Below are positions 15,776-22,672 of a stretch of 64,000 nt of DNA, piece by piece (position 1 is the stretch's first letter; every line of letters starts with the position of its first letter). Position numbers and translations under genes: made by a program. The notes under the pieces are model-generated. The model did not search any database and had not been told where the DNA came from. It saw nothing but the letters and a program-made list of their open reading frames with translations. Origin of the DNA: Candidatus Ideonella esbjergensis (GTDB taxonomy: Bacteria > Pseudomonadota > Gammaproteobacteria > Burkholderiales > Burkholderiaceae_C). The stretch covers positions 1,719,001 to 1,783,000 of the forward strand of contig JADJLP010000001.1 in the NCBI GenBank assembly GCA_016710065.1, written 5' to 3'.

Positions 15776-16270
15776 TCACGCGCCGAAGAGATCCGGCACG
15801 CCCGGTCCCGCAGAGGGAGCCTCCGCCGTAGCCGGTGAGACCCCGTGCATCGCTGTGGGCGCACCGTCGGTGCCGTCCCCACCATGGTCGTCGTCTGCGT
15901 CGTCGTCACCTGCCGCTGCCTTGGGTGCTGCGGCCCGTTGCGTGGGCTTGGCGCCGGCCTTCGTCACGGCCTCGGCGCCCTTCTTGACCGACGCGGCCTT
16001 CGCAGCCTCGATGACTTCGTTGGTCGCGGCCACTTGTTCGTCCAGGCTGGCGCGATGGGTCGAGTAGCTGAGCACGGCCTGCGTGAAGCCTGCATCCAGT
16101 TCTTCGGGCGCGGCCGTCAGCTTGAGCGGCATCGCCAGTGCAGGAACATCCTTGCCGCCGTCTGAGTGCTTCGGCACGACCACCACCGTCATGAGGCCGC
16201 TGCCCTCGTCGGCTGAAAGCAGCAAGCTGAACGAACCTTTTGCTGCCAGCGGGAATAGCTCTTTGAACAT
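15776..16270 (-). CDS. PRTRC system protein E
   Basis: 164 aa starting MFKELFPLAAKGSFSLLLSA; the LTAAPEELDAGFTQAVLSYS segment is the PRTRC E pattern. The C-terminal 70 residues are a low-complexity Ala/Lys then Asp-rich linker (AAAGDDDADDDHGGDGTDGA), ending in a short hydrophobic GPGVPDLFGA that could be a docking peptide. It is the first gene after the ParB-family member on the same strand. Confidence 0.8.
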   Translation of the reverse strand: MFKELFPLAAKGSFSLLLSADEGSGLMTVVVVPKHSDGGKDVPALAMPLKLTAAPEELDAGFTQAVLSYSTHRASLDEQVAATNEVIEAAKAASVKKGAEAVTKAGAKPTQRAAAPKAAAGDDDADDDHGGDGTDGAPTAMHGVSPATAEAPSAGPGVPDLFGA

Positions 16271-16342
16271 CGCTTCAATCTCCTTGATCGAGAGGGATGA
16301 CCCTCGGATCGATCCTATGGGTCACCCCTGGTTTGTCGAGGC

Positions 16343-18166
16343 TCACGCTGCGTGGGCGGGCTCAGCGACTTCTCGGCGCACGCCCGGCCCACCGGTGGCC
16401 GCGCTGGGCTCACCGGCTGCATCGGCGCGCTCGGCGTACCTGAACTTGCGCCGGGGGTAGCGCATGGCTTTGGGCACTGTGCCCTTGTAGGTGAAGCCCT
16501 CGACCGCCAGCAGCGCCTGGATGAATTCGCCTCGCTTGCCGGCCTTGGCCTTCGCGTAGCGCTCGCCCATCGCCTTCTTCAGGCCGACTTCCTCCGCCAG
16601 CGACTCAAGTTCGCTCACCGTCAGCAGTGCCAGGTAGTCTTCGTTGAGCGTGAAGTGCCGTGCCTCGTCAACTTCCAGGTAGTTCAGCAGCGTTTCGAGC
16701 CCTTCGGTGTCGACGCCATAGGCGGCCGACGCCGTGACCGCTTTGACAAGGGCCTCCAGCGCGCTTGCGTTCACCGCGTCTGCCTGCTCCAGCACCTTGC
16801 GCAGCGGCGTTTCGCCCAAGTTCGGCTTCTTGATGCCGGCCAGCTTGACCGCCACATCGGCATACCGATCCGCATGGATGGCTCGCGTCTCACGAGCCAA
16901 CACCAGGGCCGTCAGTGCCCGGTGGTTGCGCTCACCCTGCACCATCAGCTGGTTAGCCACCGTCTTGCGCCAAAACTCGATGCGGTGCGCCACTACCTTG
17001 CCCGGCACCGTGTTGCGCGGCTTGGCGCTTTCGGGGGCCGAGGCCGCTGGCTCGGCACTCTTGGTCTTGCTGTCGCCAGACCCAGCCGCGTCCCTCGCCG
17101 ACGAAGTCGGCTTGCTCGCCGCTCGCTCGGCCTTGCGCCGCGCGGCCACCTTGGTGCTGTTGCACGCGGCGTCGAAGCACAGCGACTCGGCGACCTCGCC
17201 GTAGTGACCCGGGATGGCCGACACGCTGCAGCCGAAGTTCGCGCAGCCCTTGCAGGCCTCCATCTGCTCCGTGCCCACACCAAGGGGGCCATCCGCCGCT
17301 ACCGCGAGAGGCACGAAGCCATCTTCCGGCTTGACGAAACGGATCACCTGGAAGCGTTCGCGCAGCGGCTCGGCCCGGGCCTCCAGCGCCGCCATCGTGA
17401 GTTCGTCGTAGTGGGTCGGGTGCTGGCAGTAGCCCTCGCCGATGGATGCGTCGAACAGGGCCGCCTGCTGTGCCGAGTTGTGCGAACAGCCCAGGCACTG
17501 CGCCGTGTCGAAGATGGCCTCGGACAGGCGCTTGGCGTACTGGCCGAGTTGCTTCTTCAAGACCTCGACTGGCACCTTGTGCTGCAAGATGCCGGCCAGC
17601 ACCTTCACCTGTCGATCCTGCGGCAGGCCGGCCAGCAGTTCCGCATGCCCGATGCTCATGTGCGGGTGGCGCTCGATGATGGCCCGCTGAACCTCCGTCG
17701 CGCAGTTAAGCAGCAGCAGCCGGTTGTCCAGTTCGCGCAGCCTCCAACCGAGCTGGTTAGCGGTCTTCTCCTTGTCGCCGGCGTTGAACCGCAGGAGGTC
17801 GGCGGCACCCTTGGCTTCCTCGATGGCGCTCGGGTTGTCGCGCCCCTTGTTCTCGATGATTCCGAGCGCCCGCGCCTCGGCATCGCTCAAGTCCTCGATG
17901 GTGACCGGCATGTCGTAGGTGTCGCCGTACTGCTCGCCTGCGACCATCCAGCGGCGATGGCCGTAGACAATCTCCCACACGCCGTCCCGGGTGGGATGCG
18001 GTCGCACCATGATCGGGCTCTTGATGCCACCGGCCGCCTTCACCTGCTCGCGCAGATCGGCGAGGGCCTTCGCGTCGTAGTGCTCCCGGTAGTTCTGGCC
18101 CGCCACGATCTGCCGCACCTGGAGGGTGGGCTGCACCGGCCGGTCCAGTGTCCTTGCGTCGTTCAT
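16343..18166 (-). CDS. PRTRC system ParB-family protein
   Basis: 607 aa. Residues about 20-130 form a ParB/Srx-type domain: VRQIVAGQNYREHYDAKALA, then VRPHPTRDGVWEIVYGHRRW with the nucleotide-binding GHRR, and IIENKGRDNPSAIEEAKGAA. A helix-turn-helix region follows (RHPHMSIGHAELLAGLPQDR). The middle has a cysteine set (QCLGCSHNSAQQ; ACKGCANFGC; CFDAACNS) likely to bind zinc, then a Ser/Ala-rich linker and a helical C-terminus. It heads the minus-strand cassette and diverges from element B. Separate from the partition ParB at 50859. Confidence 0.9.
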   Translation of the reverse strand: MNDARTLDRPVQPTLQVRQIVAGQNYREHYDAKALADLREQVKAAGGIKSPIMVRPHPTRDGVWEIVYGHRRWMVAGEQYGDTYDMPVTIEDLSDAEARALGIIENKGRDNPSAIEEAKGAADLLRFNAGDKEKTANQLGWRLRELDNRLLLLNCATEVQRAIIERHPHMSIGHAELLAGLPQDRQVKVLAGILQHKVPVEVLKKQLGQYAKRLSEAIFDTAQCLGCSHNSAQQAALFDASIGEGYCQHPTHYDELTMAALEARAEPLRERFQVIRFVKPEDGFVPLAVAADGPLGVGTEQMEACKGCANFGCSVSAIPGHYGEVAESLCFDAACNSTKVAARRKAERAASKPTSSARDAAGSGDSKTKSAEPAASAPESAKPRNTVPGKVVAHRIEFWRKTVANQLMVQGERNHRALTALVLARETRAIHADRYADVAVKLAGIKKPNLGETPLRKVLEQADAVNASALEALVKAVTASAAYGVDTEGLETLLNYLEVDEARHFTLNEDYLALLTVSELESLAEEVGLKKAMGERYAKAKAGKRGEFIQALLAVEGFTYKGTVPKAMRYPRRKFRYAERADAAGEPSAATGGPGVRREVAEPAHAA

Positions 18167-18468
18167 TTCGACTCCTTCTGTCTGGATGCGCTTCCTTCAA
18201 AGCGTGAAGCCATGTTCCCGCGACATCAGCGTCCCTCAAGGGTTGCGTCCCGGGCCCGTCGCTCGCCCAGCCTGCACCTGTGGCCAGAAAGGCAGCCGCC
18301 GCCCGTGCGCTCATCGCGGCAGATGCCGCGATGAGCCCCGCCGCATGCCGGCAGCCCTTGCTCAGTTCCCTTCGATCCGCCTTCGATGCGGTCCGCGGCG
18401 GCTGGAGCCGCTCCTGGCGCAAGCATGTTTTTGCGCGCGGCCCGCGCTTCAAGGTCGAAACCCGCCCA

Positions 18469-18612
18469 ATGAACATGCGCCGCGGAATTCGGGCCATTGC
18501 AGACAACTGGCTTGGTCGCCATACTGTCCACACCTTTTCCGGCCATCGGCCGGTCCTCATCAAGAGGAGGTACCCATCGCGCAAGCGGTGGCGTTAGCGG
18601 TCGTGACCCGCA
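18469..18612 (+). promoter_or_regulatory. Operon-head element B: box, promoter and 23-bp repeat copy 2
   Basis: ATGAACATGCGCC at 18469-18481; then a promoter with TTGCAG (18497-18502), a 17-base spacer and CATACT (18520-18525); then the exact 23-bp repeat at 18590-18612, 64 bases after the -10. Transcription would start near 18532, so the repeat should lie in the 5' leader RNA. A GAGGAGG at 18563-18569 has no matching gene. The whole 18167-18702 gap separates divergent PRTRC and RadC-type operons. Confidence 0.7.
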
Positions 18613-18702
18613 TGAGAATCCGTGCGCTGCTCTCCGCAGTGCCATCAACCCCGACAGGGCAGATACCTTGTTGGTTGGTGCCCTCTTCCAACGGAGCGCA
18701 CC

Positions 18703-18949
18703 CTGGCATCCACCCAGGCCCTCCTTGTCGAGGCAACCTGGCTCTCTCACGGTGTGATTCGCCTCGTGCGGCTCAAGCGCCAAGGCGTCCGACGTCGCGG
18801 TGACCTCGCGGCCACGCGCCGCCGCTACACCTTCGAGGCCATATCGCTCGCATCCGCGCGCGCTCGTGGTGCACGCGCTGGACAAGCACACCCACGGCCG
18901 CATCAGCGGCATCGACTTCGGCATCGGCGCCCGCCGGGGCGAAGTCTGA
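18703..18949 (+). pseudogene. Probable small gene with a frameshift
   Basis: The first part in one frame (LASTQALLVEATWLSHGVIR, then LVRLKRQGVRRRGDLAATRR and RYTFEAI) and the second in the next frame (ALVVHALDKHTHGRISGIDF, then GIGARRGEV and stop) both look like protein. They join in the GC-repeat run near 18855-18862, where one base is surplus. The upstream leader TCCAACGGAGCGCACC closely matches the leader of the 6483 gene (TCCAACGGAGCGAACC before ATG), but here the codon at 18703 is CTG. Either a decayed gene, an assembly error or a non-ATG start. Family not recognised. Confidence 0.4.
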
Positions 18950-18982
18950 CCACATTCGCGGCAACGCCGCACTCAACCCTCA

Positions 18983-19031
18983 AGGGATCACTGTCCCTCG
19001 GGGGCCGGTGTTCCCTCTGCCATCAAAGAGG
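18983..19031 (+). promoter_or_regulatory. Tandem hairpins, the second burying the SD of the RadC-like gene
   Basis: Hairpin 1: AGGGA/TCCCT at 18983-18998. Hairpin 2: CCTCT (19014-19018) pairs with AGAGG (19027-19031), whose AAAGAGG is the Shine-Dalgarno of the ATG at 19040. Confidence 0.5.
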
Positions 19032-19039
19032 CCAACACC

Positions 19040-19630
19040 ATGAATCTCACCCTCCTGGATCGCGGTCAACTCGAAGCGATCCTCCTGGACCCATCTCCGG
19101 CAGCGGCTCAGCCGCTCTTGTGTTCCGATAACGCCGTCGCGGACTACCTTCCGGCGCCCACCACGGCACGGAACGGGCGACTGCGGCATGTACTCGCTGC
19201 GGCGCACGAACTGCTCACGCGGATCGCTGCCGAAGCGATCAAGGGTCGCTCCCTGATCGACTCGCCCACGGTCATGAAGGACTTCCTGCGGGTGTACTTC
19301 GCCGGAGCCGAACGCGAGACCTTCGTCGTGGTCTTCCTCGACGCAAACCATCGCGTCATCGACGTGGAGGAGTTGTTCTCCGGCACGCTGACGCAGACCT
19401 CGGTCTATCCGCGGGAAGTGGTCAAGCGGGCGCTGCACTTCAACGCGGCGGCCGTGTGCCTGAGCCACGTGCACCCGTCATCGCAGACCGAGCCTAGCCG
19501 GGCCGACGAGTTCCTCACCAGCACGCTGCGCCAGGCGCTGTCGTTGATCGACGTGAGGATCATCGACCACATCATCGTCGCAGCCAACGGCAGCTCGTTG
19601 ACCTCCATGGCCGAGCGGGGACTGCTGTGA
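19040..19630 (+). CDS. RadC-like JAB-domain protein
   Basis: 196 aa. SPTVMKDFLRVYFAGAERET, FVVVFLDANHRVIDVEELFS, GTLTQTSVYPREVVKRALHF and CLSHVHPSSQTEPSRADEFL form the RadC/JAB core, with the metal-binding HxHP and downstream Ser/Asp in place (HVHPSSQTEPSRAD; the usual HNHPSG is HVHPSS). The N-terminal helix-hairpin-helix of chromosomal RadC is not evident. Such proteins are common on plasmids; the function is unproven despite the repair-related name. First firm gene of the operon behind element B. Confidence 0.85.
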   Translation: MNLTLLDRGQLEAILLDPSPAAAQPLLCSDNAVADYLPAPTTARNGRLRHVLAAAHELLTRIAAEAIKGRSLIDSPTVMKDFLRVYFAGAERETFVVVFLDANHRVIDVEELFSGTLTQTSVYPREVVKRALHFNAAAVCLSHVHPSSQTEPSRADEFLTSTLRQALSLIDVRIIDHIIVAANGSSLTSMAERGLL

Positions 19631-19824
19631 ACGAGCTGACCGACTGCGTTGGCGATCACTGGGTCCCCGCGTGCGGCGGCACCGAGCGGCCGACGAAGAC
19701 GCGCACGGGCCGAACGCTGCTCTACATGTGGAACACCACCAAGGGCGAGCACGCGTACTACGACTGTGAGCGCGACATCTTCCTAACCGATGACGAGGCC
19801 CGCGCGGCGCTCGCCCTCGACTGA
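19627..19824 (+). CDS. Small hypothetical protein (65 aa)
   Basis: GTG start at 19627 overlapping the RadC-like stop (GTGA), so translationally coupled. MNELTDCVGDHWVPACGGTE start, then KTRTGRTLLYMWNTTKGEHA and YYDCERDIFLTDDEARAALA. Three cysteines and a compact beta-hairpin look; acidic end. No family recognised. Confidence 0.6.
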   Translation: MNELTDCVGDHWVPACGGTERPTKTRTGRTLLYMWNTTKGEHAYYDCERDIFLTDDEARAALALD

Positions 19825-19865
19825 GTGTGCAGCCGGTCCCGCCGCACGCCCTACTCCTTCCACCC

Positions 19866-19886
19866 GGTGCGCCAACAAGGCGCACC
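19866..19886 (+). promoter_or_regulatory. Leader hairpin before the 19904 gene
   Basis: GGTGCGCC (19866-19873) and GGCGCACC (19879-19886) form a perfect 8-base stem with an AACAA loop. The TTGGAG ribosome site of ATG 19904 lies just downstream and is not buried. Confidence 0.5.
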
Positions 19887-19903
19887 CCTCTTGGAGCATC
19901 TTC

Positions 19904-20359
19904 ATGCAATTCATCGAAATCGGCCCGGTTCCGGGCGAGGAGAACTGCGCCCAGGTGGGTAGTCCCGACTACACCGAGGCCTCGCTCCGCGAGTGCGAGG
20001 TCTTCCGCCGCATGCTGTATCGGCTGTTCCCGGTGCCCGAAGGGTTGCCGGTGGCCTACATCGGACGCACCCATCCACACGACTTCGGCAACTACCGCGA
20101 AGTCTCGATCCGGTACGACGACGCCAACGCCCAGGCCGTCGACTTCGCCTACGAGGTCGAAAGCTCGGCGCCGGCCGCGTGGGACACGATCGCTCGGTAC
20201 GAGTTGGCCTGGTACGAGCGCAAGCAGGCATACGACCTGGCGGTGCGAGAGCACCGCCTGCAGCCCGAGGAGGTTCCGGCCCAGTTCGCCACCGCGACGC
20301 CGCCGGCCCTGGCGCCGAACGCCAGCTTCTCCGATCTGCTGGCGAGCAACCCACTGTGA
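19904..20359 (+). CDS. Hypothetical protein (151 aa)
   Basis: Starts MQFIEIGPVPGEENCAQVGS at ATG 19904 with TTGGAG upstream. Body: YTEASLRECEVFRRMLYRLF, then LPVAYIGRTHPHDFGNYREV, SIRYDDANAQAVDFAYEVES and SAPAAWDTIARYELAWYERK, a mixed alpha/beta protein with a Pro/Ala-rich tail. No signal peptide or membrane segment, no recognised family. Third gene of operon B. Confidence 0.6.
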   Translation: MQFIEIGPVPGEENCAQVGSPDYTEASLRECEVFRRMLYRLFPVPEGLPVAYIGRTHPHDFGNYREVSIRYDDANAQAVDFAYEVESSAPAAWDTIARYELAWYERKQAYDLAVREHRLQPEEVPAQFATATPPALAPNASFSDLLASNPL

Positions 20360-20404
20360 GGCGTCCGCCTGCTGACCGCTGAGACAGCATTCCCACCATC
20401 CCTG

Positions 20405-20438
20405 AAAGGGCGCTCGCCGCACGCGGCAGCGCCCTTTT
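20405..20438 (+). terminator. Intrinsic terminator or attenuator between two operon B genes
   Basis: AAAGGGCGCT (20405-20414) pairs with AGCGCCCTTT (20428-20437); inside, GCCGC/GCGGC extends the stem. A TTTT ends it. It lies 20 bases before the ATG at 20458, so it may act as an attenuator for the last two genes. Confidence 0.65.
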
Positions 20439-20457
20439 CACCTTCAAGGAGAACTTG

Positions 20458-21114
20458 ATGAGTCCTCACTCCCCAACGCTCGATGAAGTCGGCCGGTTGG
20501 TCATCCACCTGCCCGACGACGCCACCTTCTACGGTGAAAGGTCTTACCTGCCGATTGCGGTCGATCTGGTGGACGGCTCGACGACACCCTCGTTGTTGCG
20601 CGCCGACCAACACGGCGTCCACTACATGGCCCAGTACGAGGTCTTCTCGGCCCTGTGCAGCGACCGCGCCCAACGAACTGTCGATCAGACGCTTCTGGTT
20701 GGCGGCACGCCGACGACGCCGGAGCGCTACCTCAGGCTGTGGCGGGACGCGATCACAACTTCGGTCTCCGCCGAGACCGCAGCAACTCTGCACGGCATCC
20801 GGGCTGTCGCCGTCCTCCAGGCACCGCTCGCGTCAGTGACCGGCGCGAAGTCCTCCTGGACAACTTGCCCCTTCGGATCCTTCACCTCCTTCCGAGCCAA
20901 GTACGGCGGACAGATGAGTCTGGCGAGCGACGGAACCTTCGCGCTCGAACTCGACCTGGCCAGGCCTGGCAGTGCACGCGACGCCTACTACGGGGCCTCG
21001 ATGATGAGCTCCGTCCTGCGGAGCGAGCCAACCGCATGGCGTGCATCCATCGAGCTCCGCGTGACCGCTGGCCACCACGAACAAGTTCCGCTGTTCGCCG
21101 GCGCGGAGCTCTGA
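20458..21114 (+). CDS. Hypothetical protein (218 aa)
   Basis: Starts MSPHSPTLDEVGRLVIHLPD at ATG 20458 with AAGGAGA upstream; an in-frame TTG one codon before is less likely. The sequence is mostly beta-strand with some helix (SLLRADQHGVHYMAQYEVFS, TTPERYLRLWRDAITTSVSA, FGSFTSFRAKYGGQMSLASD). No Cys cluster, no signal peptide, no family recognised. It is separated from the upstream gene by a strong hairpin and may be expressed independently. Confidence 0.6.
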   Translation: MSPHSPTLDEVGRLVIHLPDDATFYGERSYLPIAVDLVDGSTTPSLLRADQHGVHYMAQYEVFSALCSDRAQRTVDQTLLVGGTPTTPERYLRLWRDAITTSVSAETAATLHGIRAVAVLQAPLASVTGAKSSWTTCPFGSFTSFRAKYGGQMSLASDGTFALELDLARPGSARDAYYGASMMSSVLRSEPTAWRASIELRVTAGHHEQVPLFAGAEL

Positions 21115-21115
21115 C

Positions 21116-21649
21116 ATGTCGTACCGAATCGAGTACCAATGGGCCAGCTGGAAGCTGTCAGCGAGCCCCGAGACAGGTGGTGTCGACCGGTTCGTCATCG
21201 CGATCGAGGGCGGCGACAACAACCTCCGAGATGCAGTGACGGGCAAGCGCGTTCGCAGCTGGGATGTCTGCATGCTCGGCAGCGCCGTGCAGGTTCTCCG
21301 GCAGGCCGTTTACTTCGCCGGAGCGTGCGAGGGGGGCTCCCTGAAGCCTGGCTCGCGGGACTGCTCACCGGAGGCCTACATCCGCCGCATTCGCCGCCTG
21401 ATCGAAGAAGGCGCGCCGCCAGCTCGAGGCAACTGGTACCCGTCCATTCGAGTTGCCGAGGCGCACCCGCTGTCGACCTATGCCAAGCACTCCGGCCTTG
21501 CCATCGAGCGTGAGCAGCGCTACGGCGACTGGTTGACGCGGGTCTTGCTCACCGAAGGGCAACGCAACCTCGTCTTCGACATCGCCGACAGGTTCACAGA
21601 CCTGCGTGGCTGGCAACTGGCAGCCGTGAGCGGTTTGCCTGCGAGCTGA
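21116..21649 (+). CDS. Hypothetical protein (177 aa)
   Basis: Begins MSYRIEYQWASWKLSASPET one base after the preceding stop. Segments DRFVIAIEGGDNNLRDAVTG, SWDVCMLGSAVQVLRQAVYF and PEAYIRRIRRLIEEGAPPAR indicate a compact alpha/beta fold. No recognised family. Last gene of operon B, followed by a hairpin. Confidence 0.6.
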   Translation: MSYRIEYQWASWKLSASPETGGVDRFVIAIEGGDNNLRDAVTGKRVRSWDVCMLGSAVQVLRQAVYFAGACEGGSLKPGSRDCSPEAYIRRIRRLIEEGAPPARGNWYPSIRVAEAHPLSTYAKHSGLAIEREQRYGDWLTRVLLTEGQRNLVFDIADRFTDLRGWQLAAVSGLPAS

Positions 21650-21663
21650 ATCCGAGATCCTTT

Positions 21664-21685
21664 CCCCTGGGCGACAGCTCAGGGG
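21664..21685. terminator. Hairpin at the end of operon B
   Basis: CCCCTG (21664-21669) and CAGGGG (21680-21685) form a 6-base stem followed by a pyrimidine-rich CTTCTC. It lies between convergent operons (plus gene ends 21649, minus gene ends 21746). Confidence 0.5.
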
Positions 21686-21745
21686 CTTCTCTAGAACCTC
21701 TTGTCACGCGGAGGCTCCAGAGAGGCCGTCAGCAGCGGCGCGGCC

Positions 21746-22300
21746 TCAAGCGCCCGCTTTGGGCTTGCGCTTCTTTCGTGGCACCGCCGCTTTCGGCGGT
21801 GGACGTTGGACACCGTGCTTGCGGTCTCGCCACTCGACCATCGCCCCCGAGTACGCCGTGCTTGGATCGACGAACCTGAATGGACCATCGAGCCGGGTTG
21901 CTTGTATCGCGTCCATCTGCGCTTCGTCGTAGGGCCAGAACGGTCCATCGGGGCCATGGACAAAGAAGTCGCCCTGCTTGGCGTCGCAATGCTTGCAGTG
22001 GTTCATCCAGTACAAAGCGCCAGCAGTACGACTGAAGTCGGGCCGGAAGCATGGGCCTGCGCTTGCCCTGATCGCCTCCGCAAGTTGCGCGGGCATCTCC
22101 ACGATCTCCCGAAACATGCACTCGTCTTCGTCGATCGGGTACTCCCCTCCCTCCAGCGCGAACGGCGGCAGGCCCATCACCCCGAACATTGGGGTCGACT
22201 GCTTGCACGAGTAGCACGTCCCGTCTGCCTGCAGCAGGTACACGCCGGCGCAAGTGAGCGCAGCGGACCCCTCATCATCGTTTCCTTCGCTCTCAGCCAT
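21746..22300 (-). CDS. Hypothetical protein with CxxC pairs
   Basis: 184 aa starting MAESEGNDDEGSAALTCAGV. Cys pairs CYSC near residue 30 and CKHC near residue 103 (WMNHCKHCDAKQGDFFVHGP) look like one treble-clef-like zinc site. The central acidic segment GGEYPIDEDECMFREIVEMP and the C-terminal basic tail (PPPKAAVPRKKRKPKAGA) suggest nucleic-acid contact. Last gene of the minus-strand nuclease/helicase operon. Family not recognised. Confidence 0.6.
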   Translation of the reverse strand: MAESEGNDDEGSAALTCAGVYLLQADGTCYSCKQSTPMFGVMGLPPFALEGGEYPIDEDECMFREIVEMPAQLAEAIRASAGPCFRPDFSRTAGALYWMNHCKHCDAKQGDFFVHGPDGPFWPYDEAQMDAIQATRLDGPFRFVDPSTAYSGAMVEWRDRKHGVQRPPPKAAVPRKKRKPKAGA

Positions 22301-22390
22301 CGATTGCCGACCCCCTCATCGCACAAGCTTACCGCCGAGCAACGATCCTCACCGTGCGATGGCCCCGTTCGGCGTTCACTCCTTCGACCG

Positions 22391-22672
22391 TCAATGGACG
22401 GTGGCACCCATGGGGCGGCATTCGAACCCGAACTCTCGCTGCACGCGGTTCCAACCCGTCAGGCAGCCGACCAGCATCGCGCGCACCGCTATCGGCCCAA
22501 CGCCCAGCGCGTCATTAAGCTCGCGGACCACGCGAGTCGCGGCTTCATAGTCGCCGAAGTCCATGCGGGTCGCCTGCACACCGAGTTCGCCCCGGACACA
22601 AACGAAGACATTCTGGCGCGTCGGAACTCCCGGGAGCACCACAAAGCAGCGCTCGGGCAAGTGGTCAGTCAC
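22391..22672 (-). CDS. Small hypothetical protein coupled to the SbcC-like gene
   Basis: 93 aa from GTG 22672, which overlaps the SbcC-like stop (GTGA). MTDHLPERCFVVLPGVPTRQ, then NVFVCVRGELGVQATRMDFG, DYEAATRVVRELNDALGVGP. Ends CRPMGATVH. Coupling suggests a partner of the SbcCD-like complex, but no family is recognised. Confidence 0.55.
   Translation of the reverse strand: MTDHLPERCFVVLPGVPTRQNVFVCVRGELGVQATRMDFGDYEAATRVVRELNDALGVGPIAVRAMLVGCLTGWNRVQREFGFECRPMGATVH

Noticed and set aside
16352..18334. 660-codon plus-strand frame opposite the PRTRC ParB gene
   Set aside because: Antisense of a clear ParB-family protein; high-GC DNA keeps it open.
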